Shown here: piece after piece, positions 27,666 to 36,871 of the stretch
Numbering within the stretch: position 1 is the first letter of the stretch
Layout: the number at the start of each line of letters is the position of its first letter
Origin: Prevotella sp. HUN102
Lineage (GTDB): Bacteria > Bacteroidota > Bacteroidia > Bacteroidales > Bacteroidaceae
DNA: 64,000 nt
Direction: 5' to 3'
Assembly (NCBI RefSeq): GCF_000688375.1
Contig: NZ_JIAF01000003.1
Location: 1 to 64,000 of the forward strand
Notes under the pieces: generated by a model
The model's database searches: none
What the model saw: the letters and a program-made list of their open reading frames with translations, nothing else
Told to the model about the DNA's origin: nothing
Position numbers and translations under genes: made by a program

Positions 27666-29039
27666 ATGAAGAAATCAAACATAAGTCTCAAACTCATAGA
27701 ATTAAGAAAGGCTAAAAAACTTTCATTAAATTCCGTATGTAAAGAGACTGGAATATCTATAGATGTACTTAAAGATATTGAGTCAAGTAAAGTCACTCCT
27801 TCGTGGGAACAAGTAAGAGAACTTGCCACCATATACGATTTTAGCGACGAATATCTGATATGTCTGCTGATTAGTGATGCAGCTGTCAAAATAGACATGA
27901 ATGATATAGACACATCATGTTTAGTGGCAGAATCGCCTACTCAATATGGTCAACTTAGCCTGTTCGGCTATGAGGAATCATCGTTATACAAGCCATTTGG
28001 CTTAGAAAGCCGTAGATACATAGGCAACAAAACGAAGCTAACCGACTGGATAATGTACGTTATCCATACAGAAGCTCCAGATGCTAAGACTTTTTGCGAC
28101 ATCTTTGCCGGAACTGGTTCTGTTGCAAACCAAGCATTGAACACGTATAGCAAGGTCATCATAAACGATTTTCTTATTTCGAACAACACCATTTATAAAG
28201 GTTTTTTCGGGAAAGGAGAATGGGATAAGCAGAAGTTGTTTGACATTCTGGATTACTATAATTCAATTGATCCCGATTCGATAAGCGACAACTGGTTTTC
28301 CACAAACTATGGTGATAAATACTTTGCCATGAAAGTTGCCAAACTTATTGGTTTTATCAGACAGGATATTGAGGATAAGAAAAGTGAACTTACCGAGAAA
28401 GAATATAGCATCTTATTGGCATCTCTAATTTATAGCATTGACAGACTTGCAAACACCGTGGGACATTTCGATGCTTATATTAAGAAGAAGATTAACTATC
28501 AGCCCTTAAAGATGAGACTGATACAAGCAAAAAGTTGCTCAAACATAGAGATACATAAAGAGGATGCGAACCAATTAGCAAGGACTGTTTCGGCTGATGT
28601 TGTATATATGGACCCACCATATAACTCACGTCAGTATTGCAGATTCTACCATGTTTACGAAACTTTGATTAAGTGGGATGAACCAGAACTTTTTGGAGTA
28701 GCACTAAAGCCTGCTCCCGAAAACATGAGTGCATATTGTACGTCTAAAGCATATAGCTATTTCGAAGATATGGTTATGTCTTTAGATGCGAAATATTTGG
28801 TGGTCTCGTATAACAACACATATAACTCAAAAAGCAATTCCTCTGAGAATAAAATTCGACTAAGCCAAATCAAATACTTGCTTGATTGTTGCGGAACAAC
28901 AACCGTATATGAACATAAGCACCAAGCATTCAATGCTGGCAAGACAGAGTTTGAAGACCATAAGGAATTTTTGTTCGTTACAAAAGTGGACAATGAAAAA
29001 AGAAGTAAATCGTTCTCCTCTCTTCTACGTTGGAGATAA
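27666..29039 (+). CDS. D12-class N6-adenine DNA methyltransferase with N-terminal HTH
   Basis: 457 residues. Residues about 1-65 form an XRE helix-turn-helix (LRKAKKLSLNSVCKETGISI). The catalytic part begins RRYIGNKTKLTDWI, has the SAM-binding FCDIFAGTGSVANQA (about residue 140) and the catalytic DPPYNSRQY (about residue 317). It should methylate one strand of the asymmetric recognition site of the nuclease encoded downstream. The fused HTH suggests it also represses its own operon, as for some 5mC methylases; this is inference. It overlaps the next gene by 47 bp. Confidence 0.9.
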   Translation: MKKSNISLKLIELRKAKKLSLNSVCKETGISIDVLKDIESSKVTPSWEQVRELATIYDFSDEYLICLLISDAAVKIDMNDIDTSCLVAESPTQYGQLSLFGYEESSLYKPFGLESRRYIGNKTKLTDWIMYVIHTEAPDAKTFCDIFAGTGSVANQALNTYSKVIINDFLISNNTIYKGFFGKGEWDKQKLFDILDYYNSIDPDSISDNWFSTNYGDKYFAMKVAKLIGFIRQDIEDKKSELTEKEYSILLASLIYSIDRLANTVGHFDAYIKKKINYQPLKMRLIQAKSCSNIEIHKEDANQLARTVSADVVYMDPPYNSRQYCRFYHVYETLIKWDEPELFGVALKPAPENMSAYCTSKAYSYFEDMVMSLDAKYLVVSYNNTYNSKSNSSENKIRLSQIKYLLDCCGTTTVYEHKHQAFNAGKTEFEDHKEFLFVTKVDNEKRSKSFSSLLRWR

Positions 29040-29898
29040 ATATAAGTTGATAAGTGAAATAAAAACATATTTCCCTCAATCCATAAATAGGTTCATTGAG
29101 CCGTTTGTGGGTGGAGGGTCTGTGTTTCTTAATATTGATGCAGAAGAATTCCTTTTGAACGATATTGACACAAATGTTATAGATATACATAAGTTCCTTT
29201 GTAGTTATAGCAAGAAGCCTAATGTATTCTTTGACAAACTCTTTACGTTGATTCAGAGTTATGGATTGTCATGCTCATACAAGGAAGATGTCATCCCCGT
29301 ATCATTGAAAAAAAAATTCGTTAAAACATACTTTGCAAAGTATAACAAAGACAAATATATACAATTACGTTCAGACTATAACGATTCTGACCGCACAGAT
29401 ATGTTGATGTTATATGCTCTTCTTATATATGGTTTTAACCACATGATAAGGTTTAATGGCAAGAACGATTTTAATCTCCCAGTTGGAAATGTTGACTTTA
29501 ACCAGAACGCATACAATGCTTTGGTGAGATACTTTTCACTAACACAGGCAAAGAAGCCAAAGTGGAAGAGTATGGATTTCCGTAGATTTTTTTCTCGCAT
29601 AACTTGGCGAGAGGGAGATTTCGTATACCTTGACCCACCTTATCTTATAACCTTTAGTGAGTATAATAAATTGTGGAACGAAGATACAGAGCAAAGTTTA
29701 CTTGCTTTACTTGATGAAATGTCAGGTAAAGGTATTAAATTCGCAATATCTAATGTAACACACTATAAAGGACGTACAAATGAGTTGTTTCTCGAATGGG
29801 CTAAGAAATATAATACTCACTCAATAAAAAGTAATTATATTAGCTTCCACGATAACACCATTAAGTCTTTCAATGAAGTATTAATAACAAATTACTGA
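28993..29898 (+). CDS. Dam-type D12-class N6-adenine DNA methyltransferase
   Basis: I place the start at 28993 (MKKEVNRSPLFYVGDKYKLI), where the family N-terminus begins; the frame is open further upstream inside the previous gene. Motifs: RFIEPFVGGGSVFLNI (SAM binding, about residue 32) and VYLDPPYLITF (catalytic, about residue 215). At 301 residues it is the size of Dam-like GATC enzymes. Together with the preceding methylase it would protect both strands of an asymmetric site such as GGATC. Confidence 0.92.
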   Translation: MKKEVNRSPLFYVGDKYKLISEIKTYFPQSINRFIEPFVGGGSVFLNIDAEEFLLNDIDTNVIDIHKFLCSYSKKPNVFFDKLFTLIQSYGLSCSYKEDVIPVSLKKKFVKTYFAKYNKDKYIQLRSDYNDSDRTDMLMLYALLIYGFNHMIRFNGKNDFNLPVGNVDFNQNAYNALVRYFSLTQAKKPKWKSMDFRRFFSRITWREGDFVYLDPPYLITFSEYNKLWNEDTEQSLLALLDEMSGKGIKFAISNVTHYKGRTNELFLEWAKKYNTHSIKSNYISFHDNTIKSFNEVLITNY

Positions 29899-29899
29899 T

Positions 29900-31513
29900 A
29901 TGCCAAGACTGTCTGAATACAAACCGCTCCTTTACACAACAACCGTACGCAACCCCGAACGGTATAAGGACTTTATACATCTGTTGAAAAAGTTCGATGG
30001 TCAAATTCTGACCGCTGATATTGTTGAACAATTTGAAAGAGAAACTTTCAAATGTGGACTTTATCGTCCAGTAAAACGTATTCCCGAATCTGCAAAGCAG
30101 AAGTGGGGTAATACGTCACCAGGAGATTTTGGTGAATACGCTCTTACCGATGAAGAAACCAAAGCCATTTTTGATGGTAATGATCCTCGTATTCACACAG
30201 ATATCAAAGGTCATAAAGAAGCTGGATTCGAAAGAGGTTGGGAAAGCCGATTTGAAACACAGTTCAAGTTACTGAAAGTTCTTGGATTCGTCTATTATAA
30301 CATGGGCGAACGTATTGAATTTTCAGAGACTGGTAATTTCCTTGCAGATACAGTTTCTATTACATACGATGACAACGGCACAGTTAATCGTGAGATTGTC
30401 AAACCTCAGAATGAGCAAATCGCCTTTATGCAAGCTTTTGCTAAACAGCAACGCTGTAATCCATTCATTAGAGAACTCAATGACAATATTCCACTTATCT
30501 TGTTGCTGCAAGTTATTCGTCTGTTGAATAGTGACCCTCAGTATAACAATTGCGGTATTTCATACAAAGAGATACCATTGCTCCTCTTTTGGAAGAATAA
30601 CGATGCTAATGCTTTGTATCAAAGAATTAAACAACTGCGAGAAGAGTATGGATATTCTCCATCGCCAGAGGTTATCAATGATATTTGTGTTGATGAAATT
30701 CTTGGTGGGTTTAAAGCGTTTAAGCTAAAGTCCGTTGTGTCTGAATACCCTGATGACTTTGTTCGCAAAATGCGAATGACAGGTCTTATCTCATTTCGTG
30801 GAGGTGGTAGATTCATCGACATCAACCACAATGAAGATGAAAAGATAGATTATATCATCTCGACATATTCTCATTATCAGAAATACGAGGAAGAAAGAAG
30901 CTATTTTGACTATATGGCTTCTGTTGACAAGGAATTACTTAACATTGAGGGTGTTGTCGTTTCGAAGAACGAAGCAGCAATAAAACTCACAGAGTGGACG
31001 CGTGTATATAACTGGGACGCAATAAAGGTCGAATTAGACCATCTCGCTAAGCGCACCTCGTCTAAGGATGAGACTTTGAAGTTTATTGATGCTCCATCGC
31101 GTCTTGAGTTCCTTACCGCCCTTGCCATCAAAACTCAGCTGCCACATGTAGAAGTTATTCCAAACTTCCCAATTGATGACACAGGACTTCCAACTTCGAC
31201 GGCGGGAGGAGGTGTTGGCGACATTGAATGCGTAGAAGCTCCTAACGCAATCCTTGTGGAAGTCACGATGGCACAAGGACGGACACAAACCATGATGGAG
31301 GTATGGCCTATTGAACGACACTTGGTTGAATTCAAGGAAAAATACCAAGTACCGTCTCAGTGTGTGTTTGTCGCTCCCTCAATATTCAATGATACAGTAA
31401 GACAAATGGAGTTCGTTAAGTTCACAAACAACCTCATAATCCGTCCATACAAGATTGATGATTTCGTGTGGTATTTGGAGACCTCTCGAACATTGTATAA
31501 ACAGACAGTATAA
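29900..31513 (+). CDS. AlwI-family type II restriction endonuclease
   Basis: 537 residues starting MPRLSEYKPLLYTTTVRNPE, the RE_AlwI family beginning, and ending in a domain with DDTGLPTSTAGGGVGDIECV followed by AILVEVTMAQGRTQTMMEVW, which supplies the acidic and Glu-x-Thr catalytic residues of a PD-(D/E)xK fold. The family includes nucleases cutting outside GGATC or GAGTC sites. Two adenine methylases upstream fit an asymmetric target containing adenine on both strands. The start codon is one base after the preceding stop, so translation is coupled. Confidence 0.85.
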   Translation: MPRLSEYKPLLYTTTVRNPERYKDFIHLLKKFDGQILTADIVEQFERETFKCGLYRPVKRIPESAKQKWGNTSPGDFGEYALTDEETKAIFDGNDPRIHTDIKGHKEAGFERGWESRFETQFKLLKVLGFVYYNMGERIEFSETGNFLADTVSITYDDNGTVNREIVKPQNEQIAFMQAFAKQQRCNPFIRELNDNIPLILLLQVIRLLNSDPQYNNCGISYKEIPLLLFWKNNDANALYQRIKQLREEYGYSPSPEVINDICVDEILGGFKAFKLKSVVSEYPDDFVRKMRMTGLISFRGGGRFIDINHNEDEKIDYIISTYSHYQKYEEERSYFDYMASVDKELLNIEGVVVSKNEAAIKLTEWTRVYNWDAIKVELDHLAKRTSSKDETLKFIDAPSRLEFLTALAIKTQLPHVEVIPNFPIDDTGLPTSTAGGGVGDIECVEAPNAILVEVTMAQGRTQTMMEVWPIERHLVEFKEKYQVPSQCVFVAPSIFNDTVRQMEFVKFTNNLIIRPYKIDDFVWYLETSRTLYKQTV

Positions 31514-31535
31514 TTAAATTCCATACAACAACACT

Positions 31536-32765
31536 ATGCAAATAGAACGGTTAAAAGATATAATCCAGTCAGCCAATATGAATTTTCTATTTGGCTCTGG
31601 TTTGTCGCGTCCATATCTCTCTACTCTTGGAGAAATAGAGACATGGCTTACAGACTTGAACACAAGACCAGGCTTGAACGACGTTGAAAGAGATACATTA
31701 CGCTGTTCTATTATCAATGAGTATTTACAAGGTGTCATACTTCCAAACCTTCAAGAAAAAATCAACGACGATTTAAAGGGGTATTATGACGAAACAATTG
31801 ATAACTATGCCAGTTTCCTGCACAATATAGGTATCCTTTTACTACAAAGGCGCATGAACTTGTGTCACAAAACAGCAAACTTGTTTACAACCAACATCGA
31901 CATGTTAATTGAAGCCGCTGTTAGGAAAACAAAACTGGAATTTAATGATGGATTTGCAGGAAGAAAACCTGCAATCTTTGACGAAGGAAATTTTTCAAAG
32001 ATGCAATCAAAGGTTTCTATGCATCTTCAAAAGTTTCATGAAATTCCTACGGTCAACTATATCAAACTGCACGGATCAATAAATTGGAAATATGACGAGG
32101 CGATAGTTGCTGATGATGACTTAGACACTGTTAAAAAGGTGATGGATGCATTTGTATCCATCCCTTTCTTACTGAATGTGAGAAGTGAGAAGCAGAAAAT
32201 CGCGAAAGAGAAAGGTGGACAGAGCCCGCTTTCTCCTTCAGACATAATGTCACATTTAATTTCTGAATTAAAAAAACATCTAAAAGATAATGAAATAGAC
32301 CATTCATTATATTTGTCTGCGCTCAAAGCATATTCGGAAATCATAATGGTTAATCCAACAAAGAGTAAATTCCGTGAAACCGTAATGGATTTACCATTTT
32401 ATGAGCTAATGAGATTATTTTCTAATGAGCTTGAAAAGCCAAATACGATTCTATTTGTGGGTGGATTTTCCTTTGCAGACGAACACTTGTCTAAAATCAC
32501 TTTAAGAGCTGCAAATAACAATCCAACTCTACTGATAGTTGTCTTTGCCTACCAGCAAGCTGATAAAGTTCTTATTGAAAAGAATTTAAACATTGAAGAA
32601 GGTTGTCAGAACGGAAATATCTGTGTGTTGTGTCCTGAAGAATACAAGGAATGTTACTCTCAGATGAATGATATGAAAATTGATAACATCGATAGTTTGA
32701 AACATTTTGACTTAGCTTCAATTGATAAGTTTGTTTTTCAACCAATTGTTAGTTCCGTTTCATAA
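31536..32765 (+). CDS. SIR2-family protein of a SIR2-HerA defence pair
   Basis: 409 residues. Nucleotide-binding SIR2 signatures: NFLFGSGLSRPYL (residues about 15-27), TTNIDMLIEAA (about 127), and KLHGSINW (about 178) with the catalytic His. LFVGGFSFADEHLSKI comes later. In SIR2-HerA systems, the SIR2 subunit is an NADase that depletes NAD+ on phage infection, in complex with a HerA ATPase. The next gene, 8 bp downstream, encodes such an ATPase. Function in this strain is inference from the pair. Confidence 0.88.
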   Translation: MQIERLKDIIQSANMNFLFGSGLSRPYLSTLGEIETWLTDLNTRPGLNDVERDTLRCSIINEYLQGVILPNLQEKINDDLKGYYDETIDNYASFLHNIGILLLQRRMNLCHKTANLFTTNIDMLIEAAVRKTKLEFNDGFAGRKPAIFDEGNFSKMQSKVSMHLQKFHEIPTVNYIKLHGSINWKYDEAIVADDDLDTVKKVMDAFVSIPFLLNVRSEKQKIAKEKGGQSPLSPSDIMSHLISELKKHLKDNEIDHSLYLSALKAYSEIIMVNPTKSKFRETVMDLPFYELMRLFSNELEKPNTILFVGGFSFADEHLSKITLRAANNNPTLLIVVFAYQQADKVLIEKNLNIEEGCQNGNICVLCPEEYKECYSQMNDMKIDNIDSLKHFDLASIDKFVFQPIVSSVS

Positions 32766-32772
32766 TAGTACA

Positions 32773-34626
32773 ATGATGCAAAACAGCAGTTTAGATTCAA
32801 TTCTGCGTATTGGAGAGGTTTGGTCTGTTGATGGTCGAAGCGTAAGAATAAAAGTTGATGAGAATAAAAATGTATCTCATCTTCTTTACTGTGGTACTGT
32901 CATAAAAAATGTATCAGTTGGAGGTTTTGTGAAAATTTCCAAGGGCTACGTTCGTATTATTGCAAAGGTGGAAGGAGAACGGATAGCACTTGATAAGGAT
33001 ATTGATGAAGTATATCATTCTGGTCAAGATGTTTTAAGACGATATCTTGACGTTAAGCTACTTGGATATATTGATTGCAACAAGTATTATCAGGGAATAA
33101 AAGAGATGCCTTTGGTTGGCAACGAGTGTTCACTGATTGTTAAAACAGAATTCGAGTTAATACATAGTTTTGTGTCAGATAAGTCAAAAGCAATATGTAT
33201 AGGTTCACTCTTGCTTGATGATGAACAAAATATAAACTTTGATATAAATGAACTCTTCGGAAGTCATATTGGTATCTTTGGCAATACTGGTAGTGGAAAG
33301 TCATATACATTAGCAAAAATCTACCACCAGCTATTTGAAAAGGTTCAAAACTATCATTCTTTCAGCAAAAATGCCAAGTTCTTATTGTTCGATTTCAATG
33401 GCGAGTATTCAGGAAAAAATACAATTACCAAAGAAAAAACTATTTTTAAGTTGAGTACTTCGGTTGCCGTTGAGAATACAAATCGAATTCCAATCTCACA
33501 ATCTGAGATTGCCAAACCTGAGCTATTATCAATTTTGGCGAGTGCAACAGATAAAACTCAGCAACCATTCATCAAAAGGACTTTGCAACTCAGAGAATAC
33601 ATACAGAAAGCAGACAATGCATTAGATGCATTTCGAGGATTACTGAAGAAGGCTATTCGTGACACCCTAAAAATAGAAGATGGTGTTAAAGGCAATATCC
33701 TTCTAAGTTATCTATGTCAAATGTTAGAAAAGAACAAGGAAGAACATTTAGATTTACATGAGGGAATTGGATTTCATTCAGGCCAACATTGTTTTCTTGT
33801 AGAGGTTGCTGGGCGAATGGTGTATATGCATGATGCCGGATCAGAAAATATTTTGCCAAACTTACCTCTCTACAAATCTGCCGATGACTATAATTTTAGC
33901 GACAACTTTATTGCTGAGTTCATTGACTATATGTATTTGCAGTTGATTCTTGATGTCAATTCCAATCGAGCAATCAATGAACATATAGCTCCTGCAATAA
34001 ACAAATTACGTGGAACGCAAAAAAGTTTTGATAAGATTTTCAATATCACAAATGATGAAAATGATAATCTATTTGATAAATCAAGTTTTGTTGTCATTGA
34101 TATGAACTCTTGCAATACAGACATGAAAAAACTTGTTCCTCTAATAATTTCACTTGAAGTGTATAGAAAGCAAAAGGAGAAAAAAGCAGGAGCAAAAGAA
34201 TCACTGAATATAATAATAGATGAAGCACATAACATTCTTTCTTATGAATCAACACGCGAAAGTGAGACTTGGAAGGATTACCGCTTAGAGGTGTTTGAAG
34301 AAATCATCAAAGAAGGACGTAAATTTGCAGTTTTCATGACACTTGCAAGTCAACGACCGTCAGATATTTCTCATACTATTATATCGCAACTTCACAACTA
34401 TTTTATTCATAGACTTGTAAATCAAAGGGACATTGATATGATAGCGAACCATGTTTCGTACCTTGATAAATTATCTGTTGAACAACTTCCTGTCCTGCCA
34501 CAAGGAGGTTGTGTGGTTGCAGGTGTTATGACTCAATTGCCAGTAATAATACAAGTTGCACCATTAAATAAGGAAGTTGCACCAAACAGTAGCACGATAA
34601 AATTAGTTGAAAGTTGGATGTCATAG
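32773..34626 (+). CDS. HerA-type DNA-translocating ATPase (DUF87) of a SIR2-HerA pair
   Basis: From the ATG at 32773 there are 617 residues. The first 80 resemble the HerA beta-barrel (IGEVWSVDGRSVRIKVDENK). Walker A is FGNTGSGKSYTLAK near residue 170, Walker B IIIDEAHN near residue 480, and ASQRPSDISHTIISQLHNYF follows, which is the HerA/FtsK-like sensor and arginine-finger region. HerA forms hexameric rings. With the SIR2 gene just upstream it makes a known anti-phage architecture. A further in-frame ATG lies inside the SIR2 gene but lacks similarity. Confidence 0.9.
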   Translation: MMQNSSLDSILRIGEVWSVDGRSVRIKVDENKNVSHLLYCGTVIKNVSVGGFVKISKGYVRIIAKVEGERIALDKDIDEVYHSGQDVLRRYLDVKLLGYIDCNKYYQGIKEMPLVGNECSLIVKTEFELIHSFVSDKSKAICIGSLLLDDEQNINFDINELFGSHIGIFGNTGSGKSYTLAKIYHQLFEKVQNYHSFSKNAKFLLFDFNGEYSGKNTITKEKTIFKLSTSVAVENTNRIPISQSEIAKPELLSILASATDKTQQPFIKRTLQLREYIQKADNALDAFRGLLKKAIRDTLKIEDGVKGNILLSYLCQMLEKNKEEHLDLHEGIGFHSGQHCFLVEVAGRMVYMHDAGSENILPNLPLYKSADDYNFSDNFIAEFIDYMYLQLILDVNSNRAINEHIAPAINKLRGTQKSFDKIFNITNDENDNLFDKSSFVVIDMNSCNTDMKKLVPLIISLEVYRKQKEKKAGAKESLNIIIDEAHNILSYESTRESETWKDYRLEVFEEIIKEGRKFAVFMTLASQRPSDISHTIISQLHNYFIHRLVNQRDIDMIANHVSYLDKLSVEQLPVLPQGGCVVAGVMTQLPVIIQVAPLNKEVAPNSSTIKLVESWMS

Positions 34627-34655
34627 CGTTTGTACGCAATTATTAACTTCATATT

Positions 34656-34700
34656 AAAGCAGACTTTGGATCCGCCCAGTGCAGAACCAAGGTCTGCTTT
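34656..34700 (+). terminator. Terminator after the SIR2-HerA operon
   Basis: AAAGCAGACTTTGG and CCAAGGTCTGCTTT pair with one mismatch around a 17-nt loop; CTTTTTAT follows. Confidence 0.85.
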
Positions 34701-34703
34701 CTT

Positions 34704-35262
34704 TTTATCGATAGTTGCTTTGCTATGGCGGACACCTTCGCCCAGTGGTTGGCTATCGCCCATTGTCAATATGCCCGAGGGAGGAGGGAATGCGCCACCG
34801 TTTGGGGCTTGAAGCGGTAGGTGTAATCGACCTCGTGCAGTGGTTGGCGGTTGCTGGTATTCGTGCTTGCTGTGGGGCTACGACCGTGCAGCTTTGCCGT
34901 GGTGATGAACGGAGTCAAAGATTGTTCTTACGAGGGAGAGGGCTTGCTGAAAGGAAATGAGGGACTGAATTTTGCGAACAGAGGCTTATTTTCCCTTTAC
35001 AAAGTTAGGTTGCTACCCTTGGTGAAAAATTAGACACGATTTCCTCTCAATATTTTTATAGATCTACACCTGTCTATGATCTAATGTACATGTAAGAGAA
35101 AATTACTAACACAGTCATAATGATTACTTACAAACGGTATTTTGCCCGATATTGTTCACTTTATGAGTATGGTTTAAGTGTTTTTGATAGTCTCTGATTT
35201 CCCTATTTTCTCTTATATTTCCCGCCATATCCCTTTCACTTGGTAGAACATTAAAAGCCCTC
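34704..35262. other. Long intergenic stretch of the IME
   Basis: No supported gene. The part 34720-34960 is unusually GC-rich and holds CAGTGGTTGG twice (in CCCAGTGGTTGGCTATCG and GCAGTGGTTGGCGGTTG). A TAACTTTG box on the minus strand lies at 35000-35007. The 35010-35260 part is AT-rich and looks like a regulatory or replication region ahead of the DUF3853 gene. Confidence 0.5.
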
Positions 35263-35270
35263 TAATTTTG
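35263..35270 (+). promoter_or_regulatory. -7 box upstream of the DUF3853-repA operon
   Basis: TAATTTTG matches TAnnTTTG, 67 bp upstream of the DUF3853 start. Confidence 0.55.
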
Positions 35271-35336
35271 CATCGTCAGAGCTGACTGAATGCCCTATGC
35301 ACAAGGGCAAGTTATTCATTTCAAAACAATTGAATT

Positions 35337-35645
35337 ATGACGATAAACGAATTACTGGACAAGCCTGTTTGGCAGATGACTGGTGAAGAATTGCTTTTCC
35401 TTGCACGACACGGCAATATGTCCACGAATGGAGAAACGGCAAAGGCTTCCTCCAAAGAGAAAAAGCAGTATGTGTACGGCTTGGCAGGCATCGCACGACT
35501 TTTTGGCTGCAGTCTGCCAACGGCTAATCGCATCAAGCAGAGTGGTAAAATCAATCGTGCCATTACGCAGGTGGGGCGCAAGATTATCGTTGATGCCGAT
35601 CTTGCGCTGGAATTGGCAGGGCGAAAGACAGGAAGACGAGGATGA
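35337..35645 (+). CDS. DUF3853 family protein, MerR/excisionase-like HTH
   Basis: 102 residues. The C-terminal half is a helix-turn-helix typical of excisionase-like proteins: YGLAGIARLFGCSLPTANRI, then INRAITQVGRKIIVDADLAL. DUF3853 genes regularly precede the RepA-like ATPase in Bacteroidetes mobilizable elements. Its stop overlaps the next start by 4 bp (coupled translation). Role probably regulatory or in excision; this is inference. Confidence 0.85.
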   Translation: MTINELLDKPVWQMTGEELLFLARHGNMSTNGETAKASSKEKKQYVYGLAGIARLFGCSLPTANRIKQSGKINRAITQVGRKIIVDADLALELAGRKTGRRG

Positions 35646-36685
35646 ACACGACTGATTATGAAAACATATGGAAAAAGTCGCTCATTCATGTAACCGATGA
35701 GTTTACGCTTCCTCCTGTTGTACTACAAGCAGGTGAAGCTATTATTGGCACACTGGGGAACTTCAGTGTATCGACAGGTAAGGCGAAAGCTAAGAAGACT
35801 TTCAATGTGAGTGCCATCGTTGCAGCAGCCCTTGTCAATGGGCAGGTACTGGAGTATAAGGCTTCGTTTCCCGAAAGCAAGCGCACCATACTTTACTTTG
35901 ACACAGAGCAAAGTCCTTATCATTGCCAACTGGTGATGCAACGCATTCTGCGATTGGCAGAATTGCCAATTGATAGAGAACCTGAGCATTTGAAGTTCAG
36001 CCACCTCAGAGCCATTGCTGACCCAAACGAACGTAGAGAAATCATCCGCTATGCAATTTACAACACGCCCAATGTGGGGTTGGTGGTTATTGATGGCATT
36101 CGTGATTTGATGCTTGACATCAACAACTCAACGGAAGCAACCAAGTTGGTAGGTGATCTAATGCAGTGGACAAGTGAACAGAATATCCATATTCAGACCG
36201 TGCTTCACCTCAACAAGGGCGACGATAACGCACGTGGACATATTGGGACGGAACTCAACAACAAGGCAGAAACAGTTCTTCAAATCACGAGGGATAACAC
36301 TATGCCTGAACGCAGTATTGTTGCGCCCTCCATCATCCGCTCCAAACCCTTTGACAAATTTGCTTTTCAGCTCAAGGAAATGGAAGATGAGGTGTGTGTT
36401 CCCGAAATCGACACTTCCTACACGGATGCAGATTGCAAGTCCCACCGCCATTCTTACCACGAACTAAGCGACACGGAACATCGAAAAGTATTGACTCAAG
36501 CCTTTTCTTCACGTGAAGTCTTGCCCTATGGCGAACTTATCTTGTCGCTCAAAAAAGCTTATGTGGAGATTATAGGGCAATCTTATGGGCAAACCAAGCT
36601 CAAAGAACTTCTGCAATTTCTACTCAATAAAGGTATACTGATTAAGGAAGAACGAGGGAAATATCGGCTCTGTAGAGATGATTGA
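35642..36685 (+). CDS. RepA-like AAA (AAA_25) ATPase of the mobilizable element
   Basis: 347 residues. An atypical P-loop region with VSTGKAKAKKTFNVSAIVAA near residue 40, Walker B LVVIDGIRDLML near residue 145, and QTVLHLNKGDDNARGHIGTE near residue 190. The C-terminal 90 residues hold a helical, possibly winged region. This resembles the hexameric replicative helicases of the RepA/DnaB-like type that small elements use with a cognate primase, here the next gene but one position apart by a repeat region. Confidence 0.85.
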   Translation: MNTTDYENIWKKSLIHVTDEFTLPPVVLQAGEAIIGTLGNFSVSTGKAKAKKTFNVSAIVAAALVNGQVLEYKASFPESKRTILYFDTEQSPYHCQLVMQRILRLAELPIDREPEHLKFSHLRAIADPNERREIIRYAIYNTPNVGLVVIDGIRDLMLDINNSTEATKLVGDLMQWTSEQNIHIQTVLHLNKGDDNARGHIGTELNNKAETVLQITRDNTMPERSIVAPSIIRSKPFDKFAFQLKEMEDEVCVPEIDTSYTDADCKSHRHSYHELSDTEHRKVLTQAFSSREVLPYGELILSLKKAYVEIIGQSYGQTKLKELLQFLLNKGILIKEERGKYRLCRDD

Positions 36686-36696
36686 CCCTAAAAACA

Positions 36697-36814
36697 TTGG
36701 TCGGTCGGACACAGGCTATATATACCTGAACCAATCCGACCAAAGAGAAACGAGTTTGGTCGGTCGCAAATGGGTGCCTATAGTGTACGACCGTCCGACC
36801 AAACAAGAATCAAC
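36697..36814. repeat. Two 59-bp tandem units, each with a TTGGTCGG/CCGACCAA inverted pair
   Basis: TTGGTCGG occurs at 36697-36704 and 36756-36763; its complement CCGACCAA at 36736-36743 and 36795-36802. Both members repeat at exactly 59 bp. The region lies between the helicase and primase genes and may be an iteron origin or an operator. A weak open frame crosses it and ends inside the primase gene; I do not call it. Confidence 0.7.
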
Positions 36815-36871
36815 CATCCTCCAAAAGAAAAAGGCTGGGGCAAATTCATTTCAACTTAAAACAACATCACA

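Noticed and set aside
34715..34960. 81-residue plus-strand frame in the GC-rich block
   Set aside because: No pattern of a known domain, no ribosome-binding site seen, and two competing frames of similar length overlap it.
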